NCBI GenBank assembly: GCA_902567945.1
Contig: CACFOC010000002.1
Span: 1 to 64,000, forward strand
Reading direction: 5' to 3'
Source of the DNA: an uncultured Pelagibacteraceae bacterium
GTDB lineage: Bacteria > Pseudomonadota > Alphaproteobacteria > Pelagibacterales > Pelagibacteraceae
Length of the DNA: 64,000 nt
Below, piece after piece: positions 38,566 to 48,949 of the stretch (positions within the stretch are counted from its first letter, which is position 1; every line of letters begins with the position of its first letter). The position numbers and the translations under genes were made by a program. The notes below the pieces were generated by a model that saw only the letters and a list, made by a program, of their open reading frames with translations, did not search any database and had not been told where the DNA came from.

Positions 38566-38942
38566 TGAGTGATAAATTTCAAAAAAATGTACTTGGTGAA
38601 AAACTGGAACCTTGTTCAACCGAACCTCTAACAGGTTGGTTTAGAGATGGTTGTTGCAATACAGATAACAACGATCACGGAATTCATACTGTATGTGCAA
38701 GAGTTACTAAAGATTTTTTAGAATGGGCTAAGATAAATGGAAATGATTTAATCACACCTCATCCAGAATTTGATTTTCCAGGTTTAAAAGAAGGAGATAG
38801 TTGGTGTATCTGCGCTGCTACTTATGCTCAAGCAATAGATGAGGGAAAAGCTTGCAAAATTTTTTTAAAAAAAACTAACAATAGAACCTTAAACTTAATT
38901 CCTCTAGAAAAATTAAAGAAATTTGCAATCGATCTTTCTTAA
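38565..38942 (+). CDS. DUF2237 family protein
   Basis: NVLGEKLEPCSTEPLTGWFRDGCCNT...HTVCARVTKDFLEWAKINGNDLITPHPEFDFPGLKEGDSWCICA. Confidence 0.85.
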   Translation: MSDKFQKNVLGEKLEPCSTEPLTGWFRDGCCNTDNNDHGIHTVCARVTKDFLEWAKINGNDLITPHPEFDFPGLKEGDSWCICAATYAQAIDEGKACKIFLKKTNNRTLNLIPLEKLKKFAIDLS

Positions 38943-38951
38943 TTAAATTAA

Positions 38952-40559
38952 TTACATATTTCCGTATTTTGGTCCACCACCACCTTCTGGTGTTACCCAT
39001 GTAATATTTTGAGATGGTTCTTTAATATCACAAGTTTTACAATGTATGCAGTTTTGTGAGTTAATAACAAACTTTTCATTTTGTACTTCGTACACGCCAA
39101 CGGGACAATATCTTTGAGCGGGCTCATCATATTCTTTTAAAGTGTAGTTAATCGGTAAATTTGAATCTTTTAATTTAAGATGGACTGGTTGATTTTCTGT
39201 ATGATTTGTTCCTGTCAAATAAACTGAGCTAGTTTTATCAAATGTTATTTTTCCATCAGGCTTTGGATATTCTATTTTTTTCATTTCATTGGCTGGTCTT
39301 AACGCTTCATGATCTGCATGATTGTGTTTCAAAGTTAAAGGTAATTTTCCTCTGAATAATATCTGATCTAAACCTGTAAAAATAATACCTAATATTAACC
39401 CCCAACTGAAACTTGGTTTAACATTTCTTGCTGCATGCAATTCTTTATAAACCCAGCTTTTTTTAAATTTTTCTTCGTATATTGATAAATCTTTTTTATT
39501 TTTTATATTTTCAATAATAGTTTCAGCAGCGATAATTCCACTTTTCATTGCCGTATGGGAACCCTTAATTTTTGGCATGTTAAGTGTCCCCGCATCACAT
39601 CCGATTAGTAACCCACCTGGCATATACATTTTAGGTAAACTTTGAAGACCACCTTCAATCAAAGCTCTAGCACCAAATGCTATTCTTTTTCCGCCTTCCA
39701 ACATTTTCTTAATATCTTTGTGTGTTTTAAACCTTTGAAATTCATCAAAGGGTGATAAATATGGGTTTTTATAGTCAAGGCCAATAACATAACCAATATA
39801 AATTTGTTTTTTTTCGGCATGATAAATAAAACTACCGCCGTAAGTTTTGTTATCTAACGGCCAACCAGCTGTGTGCATAACTAAACCTTCTTGATGTTGT
39901 TGATCACTTACCTCCCATATTTCTTTAAAACCAATACCGTATTGTTGCGGATTTTTTTCTGCATCAAGATTATATTTTTTAATTAATTGTTTACCCAAAT
40001 GACCTCTGCAACCTTCAGCAAATACTGTAACTTTTGCATGTAGCTCCATACCTTCTTGGTAGCCTTCTTTTTTATTTCCGTCTTTGTCCAAACCCATGTC
40101 TAAAGTAGCTACTCCTTTAATGGAACCATCATCCTTATAAAGAACTTCGCTAGCTGGAAAGCCTGGAAATATTTCTACACCTAATTTTTCTGCTTGTTCA
40201 GCTAACCAACGACAAAGGTTGGCTAGACTAATAATATAATTTTCATGATTTTTTTGTACTGAAGGCAAAAGCCATGTTGGCCAGCTCAAAGAGCTATTTT
40301 TGCCCAAAAATAAGAATTTTTCTTTAGAAACCTTTGTTTTAATGGGTGCTCCTTGTTCTTTCCATTTTGGTAAAATTTCATCAAGTGCTTTAGTCTCAAA
40401 AACATTTCCACTTAAAATATGGGAGCCAACCTCAGATCCTTTCTCCAATATACAGACGTTTAAATTAGAATCGAGCTGTTTTAATTTTATCGCAGTAGTT
40501 AATCCTGCTGGACCAGCTCCAACAATAACTACATCATATTCCATTGCTTCTCTTGGCAT
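38952..40559 (-). CDS. Electron transfer flavoprotein-ubiquinone oxidoreductase
   Basis: MEYDVVIVGAGPAGLTTAIKLKQ; C-terminal 4Fe-4S CPVGVYEV...NCIHCKTCDIKEPSQNITWVTPEGGGGPKY. Confidence 0.96.
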   Translation of the reverse strand: MPREAMEYDVVIVGAGPAGLTTAIKLKQLDSNLNVCILEKGSEVGSHILSGNVFETKALDEILPKWKEQGAPIKTKVSKEKFLFLGKNSSLSWPTWLLPSVQKNHENYIISLANLCRWLAEQAEKLGVEIFPGFPASEVLYKDDGSIKGVATLDMGLDKDGNKKEGYQEGMELHAKVTVFAEGCRGHLGKQLIKKYNLDAEKNPQQYGIGFKEIWEVSDQQHQEGLVMHTAGWPLDNKTYGGSFIYHAEKKQIYIGYVIGLDYKNPYLSPFDEFQRFKTHKDIKKMLEGGKRIAFGARALIEGGLQSLPKMYMPGGLLIGCDAGTLNMPKIKGSHTAMKSGIIAAETIIENIKNKKDLSIYEEKFKKSWVYKELHAARNVKPSFSWGLILGIIFTGLDQILFRGKLPLTLKHNHADHEALRPANEMKKIEYPKPDGKITFDKTSSVYLTGTNHTENQPVHLKLKDSNLPINYTLKEYDEPAQRYCPVGVYEVQNEKFVINSQNCIHCKTCDIKEPSQNITWVTPEGGGGPKYGNM

Positions 40560-40580
40560 ACGGCGACTATATCAAACTTT

Positions 40581-41534
40581 TTATTTTTGGATAGTATTCA
40601 GTTTATTTAGTTCTTCAAGAAACTGCGGTAAAGCTTCAAACAAATCTGCTTCTAAACCGTAGTCAGCAATACTAAAGATAGGAGCTTCACCGTCTTTATT
40701 TATAGCGACAATAATTTTACTTTCTTTCATTCCAGCTAAATGTTGAATTGCTCCGGAAATACCTACCGCTATATATAAATCGGGCACAACCACTTTACCT
40801 GTTTGTCCAACTTGATGATCGTTGCTTATATAACCGGCATCAACTGCAGCACGTGACGCTCCTACTGCTGCATTTAGTTTATCAGCAATAGCATTTATAA
40901 GTTTAAAATTCTCTCCACTTTGCATGCCTCTTCCGCCAGAAATTACAACTCTTGCAGTTCCGAGTTCTGGTCTTTCTGATTTGGTTTCTTCTCTTTTAAT
41001 AAATTTAGAAATATTTGGAACATCAATAGCTTCAATTTTTTCAATTGAAGAAGAACCACCAGAAGTAGGTGCTGCATCAAATGATGTAGGTCTTATCGTA
41101 ATACATTTTTTTTTATCATTACTTTTAACTGTTGCAAACGCATTGCCTGCATAAATAGGTCTAACAAAAGTATCTTCACTGATGATTTTTACTATGTCGC
41201 TTACTTGAGATGTGTCTAGTAATGCAGCAACTCTTGGCATAAAATTTTTTCCAAAAGTATTTGCTGATGCTATTATATGAGTATATTTTTCTGCCAATTC
41301 TACAACTAATGGGGTTAAATTTTCTGCTAAATAATTTTCATAATTAGCCGAATCGGATTGCAAAACTTTTTTAACTAATGAAACTGCAGCTACTTCTTTA
41401 CAAACATTGTCACATTTACTACCTGCTACCAAAACATGAACATCTGAATTGATTTTAGATGCTGCATTAATCGAATTCAAAGAAAATGTTCTTAGTTTTG
41501 AATTATCGTGCTCTGCTATTACTAAAACTGACAT
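40581..41534 (-). CDS. etfA: Electron transfer flavoprotein subunit alpha
   Basis: ARVVISGGRGMQSGENFKLI; GQTGKVVVPDLYIAVGISGAIQHLAGM. Confidence 0.95.
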   Translation of the reverse strand: MSVLVIAEHDNSKLRTFSLNSINAASKINSDVHVLVAGSKCDNVCKEVAAVSLVKKVLQSDSANYENYLAENLTPLVVELAEKYTHIIASANTFGKNFMPRVAALLDTSQVSDIVKIISEDTFVRPIYAGNAFATVKSNDKKKCITIRPTSFDAAPTSGGSSSIEKIEAIDVPNISKFIKREETKSERPELGTARVVISGGRGMQSGENFKLINAIADKLNAAVGASRAAVDAGYISNDHQVGQTGKVVVPDLYIAVGISGAIQHLAGMKESKIIVAINKDGEAPIFSIADYGLEADLFEALPQFLEELNKLNTIQK

Positions 41535-42283
41535 TAGATTACTTTTGCCTCATTTTTAAGTTTACTAACAAGTTCAGCTACATTAGCTACCTTAACTCCA
41601 CCTTTTCTTTTAGGAGGCTCTTCTACTTTTAACTGTTGAATCCTATTTGAAATATCAACACCTAAATCTTTGGCAATTAATTGTTCGATTGGTTTTTTCT
41701 TTGCTTTCATAATATTAGGTAATGAAGCATAACGAGGCTCATTAAGTCTTAAATCGCAAGTAACAACGGCTGGAAGGTTTATTTCTATTGTTTCTAAACC
41801 TTCATCTACCTCTCTAGTGACTTGAATTGTTTTTTCTTTTACTTCTACTTTTGATGCAAAGGTACCTTGTGCCCACCCTAACATTGATGAAAGCATTTGT
41901 CCTGTTTGGTTGCAGTCATCATCGATGGCTTGTTTACCCATAAAAACAATATCTGGTTTTTCTTTTTCAATAACTTTTTTTAAAATCTTGGCCACCCCTA
42001 AAGGTTCAATATAACTATCTGCTTTAACATGAATTCCTCTATCTGCGCCAACAGCCAAAGCTTTTCTAACAGTTTCTTGCGCTTTTTCTTCTCCTATAGT
42101 AACCGCAATTACTTCTTTTGCTTTGTTTGATTCTTTTAGTTTTACTGCTTCTTCTATAGCATTATCATCTGGTGGATTAGTTGACATTTTAACATTATCA
42201 GTTTGTACACCTTTACCATCCTCTTTAACCCTAATTTGGACGTTATAATCTATGACTCTTTTTACTGCGACTAAAATTTTCAT
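41534..42283 (-). CDS. etfB: Electron transfer flavoprotein subunit beta
   Basis: [45 protein letters not shown]. Confidence 0.95.
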   Translation of the reverse strand: MKILVAVKRVIDYNVQIRVKEDGKGVQTDNVKMSTNPPDDNAIEEAVKLKESNKAKEVIAVTIGEEKAQETVRKALAVGADRGIHVKADSYIEPLGVAKILKKVIEKEKPDIVFMGKQAIDDDCNQTGQMLSSMLGWAQGTFASKVEVKEKTIQVTREVDEGLETIEINLPAVVTCDLRLNEPRYASLPNIMKAKKKPIEQLIAKDLGVDISNRIQQLKVEEPPKRKGGVKVANVAELVSKLKNEAKVI

Positions 42284-44716
42284 TTATGCTTTTAATAATT
42301 TGTTTTCTGGATCATAAGGACTCTCATCCAAAATTGTAGCGTCGTGCATTTTACCTAAAATATCAATTTTTAATTTTTGACCTGTTGTCGCAAGTTCAGG
42401 TTTAACCATCCCTAAAGCGATTGATTTATTTAACCTAAAGCCATAATCACCCCCTGTTGCTCTACCAACAACTTTGTTGTTTTGATAAATAGGGTTGTTT
42501 CCTAGAACATCTGCATCAGTTATATTATGTACTTCAAGTGTAACTAACTTGTTTTGAAAACCTTTTTCTCTCCATTTATTAAGAGCTTCTAGTCCTATAA
42601 AATTTCCTTTATTTGGGTGTACAAATCTGTCTAACCCAGACTCGTAAGGTGAATACTCAATGGATAATTCTGTTCCTACTAATTTATACGATTTTTCAAC
42701 TCTTAAACTGTTCATAGCTCTAATACCAAAGGGTTTTATACCTAGATCTTTTCCTGCTTCCATTAATTTATCAAATATATGATTTTGATATTCCATAGGA
42801 TGATGAAGTTCCCAACCTAACTCTCCTACAAAGTTTACTCTCATTGCATTAACTGGTGCATAACCCACATTAATTTGTTTTGAACTCAGCCATTTAAAAT
42901 TTCCGTTTGAAAAATCATCTTTTGAAACTCGTTGCATTAGTTCTCTTGCTTTAGGTCCAGAAACAACCAATACACCAATACTGTTTGTTAAATTTTCAAA
43001 CTGGACTGATCCATCTTTTGGCATCCATTTAAGTATCCAGTCATGATCTAATCTTTGAAAGGCACCTGCTGATACTAGATAAAAACTGTCTTCGGCTTCT
43101 CTCATAATAGTGAATTCTGAGTGAACACCCCCTTTTGTATTAAGTGCGTGACATAAATTTATTCTACCAATTTTTTTTGGAAGTTTATTTGCAACTAAAT
43201 AATCTAAAAATGTCTCTGCTTTTGGTCCTTTAATTCTGCATTTAGCAAATGCTGTCATATCTAAAAGACCAACATTCTCTTTCACGTTTTTGCATTCTTT
43301 TTCTACAGCTTTAAACCATTTTGATCTTCTGAATGACCAATCATCTTTTTGTTCCATTCCATCTACTGCAAAAAAATTTGCTCTCTCCCAACCAAATTTT
43401 TGACCAAATACGGCGCCAAGATTCTTTAATCTTTCATAACATGGTGCAGTTCTTAAAGGTCTTGCTGCAGATCTTTCTTCGTCAGGGTAGTGAATAATAA
43501 ATACATTTCGATAAGCTTCTTCGTTCTTTTCTTTTAAATATGACTTGGTTGCATAATCACCATATCTTCTTGGTTCAACGCCAAGCATGTCAATTGTTGG
43601 TTCACCATCTATAATCCATTCTGCTAGTTGCCAACCTGCTCCGCCCGCTGCTGTAATACCAAAGCTATGGCCTTCATTAATCCAAAAATTTTTCACTCCC
43701 CATGCAGGACCAACAATTGGATTTCCGTCTGGAGTATAACAGATTGCTCCGTTATAAACTTTTTTTACACCCACTTCTTTAAAGATTGGAACTCTATGGT
43801 AAGCACTTTCAATATGAGGTGTAAGTCTTTCTAAATCTTCTTGAAATAATTCATATTCTGAATCTTTTGATGGACCATCTACATAACAACATGGTGCACC
43901 ATCTTCATATGGTCCTAATATTAATCCACCTGCTTCTTCTCTCATATACCAACGATTGTCACTGTCTCTAAGCACTCCCATTTCTGGAAGACCTTCTTTT
44001 TTTCTTTTTTGTATTTCCGGATGTGGTTCAGTAACTATGTATTGATGTTCAACTGGTATTACTGGAATATCTAAACCAACCATTTTACCTGTTTGTCTAG
44101 CAAAATTTCCTGAACAAGAGACAACATGTTCGCATTCAATTGTTCCTTTATCAGTTTCAACAATCCATCCATTTTTTGTTTGTTTAATTCCTACGACAGT
44201 TGTGCTTCTATAAATTTCTGCTCCTTTGTTTCTAGCCCCTGTAGCTAAAGCTTGAGTTAAATCAGCTGGCTGAATATATCCATCTTCAGGATGTTGAATT
44301 GCTCCAATCAATCCCTCAGTGTTGCACAGTGGCCAAATTTCTTTTACTTGTTCTGGCTTTAAAAATTTTACATTAACACCGATTGTTTGTGCTACTCCTG
44401 CATATTGATGATATTCATCCATTCTATCTTTTGTGCTTGCTAACCTTATATTTGACACAACGCTGAAACCTACATTCTTCCCAGTTTCTTTTTCTAATGT
44501 TTTGTAAAGATTGACTGCATACTTATGAAGTTGGCCCACTGAATAGCTCATATTAAAAAGGGGTAATAAGCCTGCTGCATGCCAAGTCGATCCAGAAGTT
44601 AGTTCTTTTCTTTCAACTAAAACAACATCTGACCATCCTTTTTTTGCTAAATGGTAAAGCATACTTACTCCAACTACTCCACCACCTACTACGACAACTT
44701 TAGCTTTTGATTTCAT
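42284..44716 (-). CDS. FAD-dependent dimethylglycine/sarcosine dehydrogenase-type protein (DAO + GcvT domains)
   Basis: AKVVVVGGGVVGVSMLYHLAKKGWSDVVLVERKELTSGSTWHAAGLLPLF; C-terminal GcvT domain; start at 44716. Confidence 0.9.
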   Translation of the reverse strand: MKSKAKVVVVGGGVVGVSMLYHLAKKGWSDVVLVERKELTSGSTWHAAGLLPLFNMSYSVGQLHKYAVNLYKTLEKETGKNVGFSVVSNIRLASTKDRMDEYHQYAGVAQTIGVNVKFLKPEQVKEIWPLCNTEGLIGAIQHPEDGYIQPADLTQALATGARNKGAEIYRSTTVVGIKQTKNGWIVETDKGTIECEHVVSCSGNFARQTGKMVGLDIPVIPVEHQYIVTEPHPEIQKRKKEGLPEMGVLRDSDNRWYMREEAGGLILGPYEDGAPCCYVDGPSKDSEYELFQEDLERLTPHIESAYHRVPIFKEVGVKKVYNGAICYTPDGNPIVGPAWGVKNFWINEGHSFGITAAGGAGWQLAEWIIDGEPTIDMLGVEPRRYGDYATKSYLKEKNEEAYRNVFIIHYPDEERSAARPLRTAPCYERLKNLGAVFGQKFGWERANFFAVDGMEQKDDWSFRRSKWFKAVEKECKNVKENVGLLDMTAFAKCRIKGPKAETFLDYLVANKLPKKIGRINLCHALNTKGGVHSEFTIMREAEDSFYLVSAGAFQRLDHDWILKWMPKDGSVQFENLTNSIGVLVVSGPKARELMQRVSKDDFSNGNFKWLSSKQINVGYAPVNAMRVNFVGELGWELHHPMEYQNHIFDKLMEAGKDLGIKPFGIRAMNSLRVEKSYKLVGTELSIEYSPYESGLDRFVHPNKGNFIGLEALNKWREKGFQNKLVTLEVHNITDADVLGNNPIYQNNKVVGRATGGDYGFRLNKSIALGMVKPELATTGQKLKIDILGKMHDATILDESPYDPENKLLKA

Positions 44717-44772
44717 AAATAAATAAGGTAAATTTCTAAATATAACCATAAGATAGGTCAAGTTAGATTTAA

Positions 44773-45015
44773 ATGATTAAAAAAATTATACTTTTATTGG
44801 CAATTGTAGGACCTTTTGGTCTCTATTTTTTCTATTCTTGGCTTAAAAAACTTCAAAATAAAAAAATTCCAATAGCAAAATTATCCATAACTAGCTTAAT
44901 TCTACTCGTTATAGCGCTTGGTTTTTTAAGATTTTATGGAGGTTTTGATCCTAATACTAAATATTCACCTGCAAAATATGAAGATGGAGAATTAAAACCA
45001 GCTGAAAATAAATAA
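44773..45015 (+). CDS. Small two-TM hypothetical membrane protein
   Basis: 80 aa, two hydrophobic segments; abuts next CDS. Confidence 0.6.
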   Translation: MIKKIILLLAIVGPFGLYFFYSWLKKLQNKKIPIAKLSITSLILLVIALGFLRFYGGFDPNTKYSPAKYEDGELKPAENK

Positions 45016-45476
45016 TGAAAATATTAATTAAATTATTAGTTATTTTTTTTCTTTTTATAAAAATTTCTTATGCCGATCTTGTTAAACCAAATCCAAATCT
45101 TGGACCTTTTGATGTGCTTATGATTCAATTAAACTCACTAAAAAATAACGATAAACCGTTTAAAGATGCTGGTATTGAACAAACATGGGAATTTGCGCAC
45201 CCTAACAACAAAGTAGTGACAGGTCCTTTAAATAAATTTAAACAAATGATCTATAGTGAAAAATATAAAATATTAATAAGTCATGAAAATAGTGAAATAA
45301 CAATATTAGAAGAGACTAAAGATATGTCTGTATATAAAGTTACCGTCTTAACAAAAAATAAAAAAAAGTACTACTATATATGGCAGGTAGAAAGAGTTTT
45401 AATAGAAGGAGATTTAAAAAATTGTTGGATGACAACGAGAGTATCAAATCCAAAATATGTAGGGGAAATTATATGA
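45015..45476 (+). CDS. DUF4864-like exported protein
   Basis: Signal-like N terminus; FDVLMIQLNSLKNNDKPFKDAGIEQTWEFAHPNNK. Confidence 0.65.
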   Translation: MKILIKLLVIFFLFIKISYADLVKPNPNLGPFDVLMIQLNSLKNNDKPFKDAGIEQTWEFAHPNNKVVTGPLNKFKQMIYSEKYKILISHENSEITILEETKDMSVYKVTVLTKNKKKYYYIWQVERVLIEGDLKNCWMTTRVSNPKYVGEII

Positions 45477-45604
45477 CCGAAGAATTAGATAATATTTGTG
45501 AAGAGTGTAAAAAAGAAGACGAAAGTGTTTCTCAAAATTTAATTAAACATGGATATAAAATTTGTAATTCTTGTTATACTTCAAAAACAATTTTTCCAAT
45601 TTAA
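45473..45604 (+). CDS. 43-aa small protein with two CxxC pairs
   Basis: MTEELDNICEECKKEDESVSQNLIKHGYKICNSCYTSKTIFPI; ATGA overlap with upstream stop; start shorter than the ORF track. Confidence 0.6.
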   Translation: MTEELDNICEECKKEDESVSQNLIKHGYKICNSCYTSKTIFPI

Positions 45605-46122
45605 GCTGGACCAAAAATTCTTAGTAACATTATCAAAACTATGGCTTGTACTAAAAATCCTATAACAACAACTCCGATTGCTCTCCAGGTACTTTCGTAA
45701 TCCAAAGCTTGTCTTACAGCTATAACCATTGCGATAAACATCCAAATCCCAGCTCCAATAAAAGTTATACTCATTATTTCTGGTGTAAAACCAAAAACTC
45801 TGATCAGTCCTGGTGCACTAGAAAAACCTATTGTTCTTAATAGTTCGCCATGATCAGATTTAGTTGTTGGTTCAGGAAAAAGTTTTGCACCAATAAAATA
45901 AATTAAATAAGCCCATATGTACCAACTTACCAGCGAAAGGACTGGAGCCATTAAAAAATTGGAAGCACCTAAAGATAACGCCCCAACTCCAGCGGCCAAA
46001 CTTGATAAAATTACTACTAATGCTGCCTGAAATGTTGCAGATTTATCTGCTTCAACTTCTTCATAGAGACTTACATCCAATTTACATGCTCTTATAATTC
46101 TGTTTACAAATACTGAATTCAT
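45601..46122 (-). CDS. Yip1-family membrane protein
   Basis: 173 aa; SWYIWAYLIYFIGAKLF...LLRTIGFSSAPGLIRVFGF. Confidence 0.78.
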   Translation of the reverse strand: MNSVFVNRIIRACKLDVSLYEEVEADKSATFQAALVVILSSLAAGVGALSLGASNFLMAPVLSLVSWYIWAYLIYFIGAKLFPEPTTKSDHGELLRTIGFSSAPGLIRVFGFTPEIMSITFIGAGIWMFIAMVIAVRQALDYESTWRAIGVVVIGFLVQAIVLIMLLRIFGPA

Positions 46123-46170
46123 TTTTTCTCTATATCATATTATTGCCACGAAGATATACGAAATAAAGAC

Positions 46171-46797
46171 ATGCTAAAAACTTTTATAAATTCTTTCGTA
46201 TTATTTTTTATTACAATAGACACTATAGGAAATTTACCGTTCTTTTTAAGTCTAACTGAGGATGCAAAATTCAAAAAAAGAACTCAAATAGCAATAAAGA
46301 GCACAATAATAGCTTTCTTTATATTAATTGCTTTTGCTTATATCGGTAGATATTTGTTAGAAGCCTTAGGTGTTACCTTAGACTCTTTAAAAATTGCCGG
46401 AGGAATTATTCTGATGTTTATAGCAATTGATATCCTTTTTGAAAAAAGAAAAATTAGGAGAGAAAAAAAAGTAGAGGAAGCGCTAGATGAAAAAAATTAT
46501 GATGAAATTGTAGTTTTCCCAATTGCTATACCTTTTATTGCTGGCCCAGCTACATTAGCTACAATAATTCTTTTAATAGGAAACTACGCAAATTTTCCTG
46601 AATCTCATATAACTGTTGTTTTGGCATTAATTGCAGCTTTAATTGTCAGTTTGTTATTAATGATAGGTGGTAGTTATATTGTAAAGTTTTTACCTAAACA
46701 ATTTTTGCATACTACTGCTAGAGTAATGGCTTTCATACTTGCCGCGCTCGCAACGCAATTTGTTATTGATGGTATCAAAGCTAGCTTTAGTATTTAA
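46171..46797 (+). CDS. MarC-family membrane protein
   Basis: FFITIDTIGNLPFFLSLT; GGIILMFIAIDILF; PIAIPFIAGPATLATIILL. Confidence 0.9.
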   Translation: MLKTFINSFVLFFITIDTIGNLPFFLSLTEDAKFKKRTQIAIKSTIIAFFILIAFAYIGRYLLEALGVTLDSLKIAGGIILMFIAIDILFEKRKIRREKKVEEALDEKNYDEIVVFPIAIPFIAGPATLATIILLIGNYANFPESHITVVLALIAALIVSLLLMIGGSYIVKFLPKQFLHTTARVMAFILAALATQFVIDGIKASFSI

Positions 46798-48222
46798 CTA
46801 TTTATTTAAAGTAGCCAACACCTCAGCTTCACGAGTATTTGCATTGAATGACTGAGTAAAAGGTATAGGTACAACTACCGCATCAACTGGTTTATTGGAG
46901 TATTTTTTTGGTAAATGAACTTTGTATTTTTTACCAAAATTTCCGATTGGAAACCCTTTAGGACTTTTGTGCCCTTCATATGGAACATATCCCATTGCAA
47001 TGTTTTTTTTCTTTTCTGGGTGATACCAAGGAGATGTAATATAACCTATTGGTTTTCCTCCTTTTACATCTGAAATTAGCCAAAAGTCTGGAGCATATTC
47101 TTCTATTGGTTTTCCTCCTAGTTCCATACCTACGAGTTGAAGTTTGTAAGGTTTTTTTCCTTGTTGAATTTCTTCTTTCATTTTTTCTAAAGCTTCTTTT
47201 CCCACATAGTCTGTTTTTTTATTCCATTCACCTTTGCCAGACAAAGAAACTTGATAACCCAAGTTACACTGAAAAGGATTATGTTCATTATCCATATCTT
47301 GACCCCAAGACAAAATTCCTGCTTGGATTCTTCTATGGTGAGCAGGAGCAATAACCATTAGCTTATGTTTCTTTCCAGCTTTAAGAACAGCATTCCACAT
47401 ATCCTCTGCGTATAAAGTGGCATCACGAAGATAAATTTCATATCCAGCTTCACCAGAAAATCCTGATTGAGAAATCACACAGCTTCTACCTCCTACTTTG
47501 GCTTCCGCCAGACCATAAAAAGGCATGTTATCTAAATCAACTTGATCTCCAATTAAATCATTTAATAGTGCTTTTGATTTAGGGCCTTGTATTTGTACTG
47601 GACATGCATCTATTTCATCTATTTCTACATTGAATTTTTTATCAGCATTAACACCTTGTAAGTACATTCCAATATCAGAATCTGACAAACTAAACCAAAA
47701 CTCATCATCAGCCACTCTTAATAAAACTGGATCGTTTAATACGCCACCTTTATTATTACAAAGAATAACGTAACGACCTCTCATTGTTGAAATTTTAGTT
47801 GCATCGCGTGTTATTACATAATCTGTAAATTTTTCTGCGTCTGGTCCTTTCACGCGAATTTGTCTCTCTACAGCTACATTCCACATTGTTACGTGATTTT
47901 TAATTGCTGCATATTCAACCATAGCTCCACCTTTTTCAGGTTTTACATAACCTCGTGGATGATATACACGATTATAAACTGTAGCTCGCCAGCAGCCGGC
48001 TTTCATTGATAAATGCCAGTAGGGAGATTTTCTTACTCTTGTTGAAATTAACAATTCTACTTTTGTTGGTCCGCTTTGTCTTAAGTTGTACGGCACGTGT
48101 CGATCTGACTGATCAACAGATGTAACGTGTCTAACTTTATCGTAATTAACCTTTTCAGGTTTAAATGAAACTGATTTATGTTTTTTAACTTTATTTTTTT
48201 TAGATTTTTTCTTTTTAGGCAT
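46798..48222 (-). CDS. GcvT-family, DmdA-like aminomethyl/methyltransferase with Lys-rich N terminus
   Basis: LISTRVRKSPYWHLSMKAGCWRATVYNRVYHP; MWNVAVERQIRVKG; GVLNDPVLLRVADDEFWFSLSDSDIGMY; overlaps the MetF-like CDS. Confidence 0.8.
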   Translation of the reverse strand: MPKKKKSKKNKVKKHKSVSFKPEKVNYDKVRHVTSVDQSDRHVPYNLRQSGPTKVELLISTRVRKSPYWHLSMKAGCWRATVYNRVYHPRGYVKPEKGGAMVEYAAIKNHVTMWNVAVERQIRVKGPDAEKFTDYVITRDATKISTMRGRYVILCNNKGGVLNDPVLLRVADDEFWFSLSDSDIGMYLQGVNADKKFNVEIDEIDACPVQIQGPKSKALLNDLIGDQVDLDNMPFYGLAEAKVGGRSCVISQSGFSGEAGYEIYLRDATLYAEDMWNAVLKAGKKHKLMVIAPAHHRRIQAGILSWGQDMDNEHNPFQCNLGYQVSLSGKGEWNKKTDYVGKEALEKMKEEIQQGKKPYKLQLVGMELGGKPIEEYAPDFWLISDVKGGKPIGYITSPWYHPEKKKNIAMGYVPYEGHKSPKGFPIGNFGKKYKVHLPKKYSNKPVDAVVVPIPFTQSFNANTREAEVLATLNK

Positions 48223-48949
48223 AATTATTCTCCATCAACCATTTGTTTGTTTCTTTAAGACCACCAAAAGTATAAATATGAAAATTATTTGTTGAGGATT
48301 TAAGTTTTTCAATTATATCACTTGGGTCTTTTGGTTTTAATAAATCTACAGCCTTAGTTACATTAGATTTAAGAAAATTAATTGAATTTTTTGCCCCAAC
48401 AATATTTGCAAACTTTAATAAACTACTTATTTTTAGAGGCCCAGTAATTCCTACATGAACTGGTAAAGTTTGCTTAGAAATATATTTAGCTATTGGATTA
48501 ACATCTAATAACCATTGTGTAACTATATAGTCAGCGTAAGGTTTTTTATCGATCATAGCTTTTTCTAAATCTGGATCGGATATATCAGGGGACCCATCTG
48601 GATGTCCAGCGATTCCTATCTTCCAACCCTCAAATAATCCCGTCTCTAATAATTGTAAAGAACAGTGAAAATCTCCAATGGGTTGCGCGCTCCCCCCTAT
48701 TACTAGAGCTTGTTTTACTCCCCCATCCTTACATCTACTTACATAATCTTTTAATTCAGCTTGATTTTTTAAAGAACGAGCAGGAAAATGAGGTACTGGA
48801 TTAAAGCCAGATTTAACAAGTTCAGTGGCTTTAGTTGCCACCTCTCTGTAATCATTACCCGGAAGCATAGTAATATAAACATCTTTAATTTTAGGTAATT
48901 CTGAAAGATCAGTCTTCATGGTAATTTCTATAGAAAAATTCATAATCAA
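48215..48949 (-). CDS. Methylenetetrahydrofolate reductase-like protein (MetF family)
   Basis: DVYITMLPGNDYREVATKATELVKSGFNPVPHFPARSLKNQAELKDYVSRC...ALVIGGS...GIAGHPDGSPD. Confidence 0.78.
   Translation of the reverse strand: MIMNFSIEITMKTDLSELPKIKDVYITMLPGNDYREVATKATELVKSGFNPVPHFPARSLKNQAELKDYVSRCKDGGVKQALVIGGSAQPIGDFHCSLQLLETGLFEGWKIGIAGHPDGSPDISDPDLEKAMIDKKPYADYIVTQWLLDVNPIAKYISKQTLPVHVGITGPLKISSLLKFANIVGAKNSINFLKSNVTKAVDLLKPKDPSDIIEKLKSSTNNFHIYTFGGLKETNKWLMENNYA

Noticed and set aside
40300-41154. Plus-strand ORFs 40300..40662 and 40924..41154
   Set aside because: Antisense to ETF-QO and etfA.
47049-47354. Plus-strand ORF 101 aa
   Set aside because: Antisense to DmdA-like gene, Leu/Phe-rich artefact.
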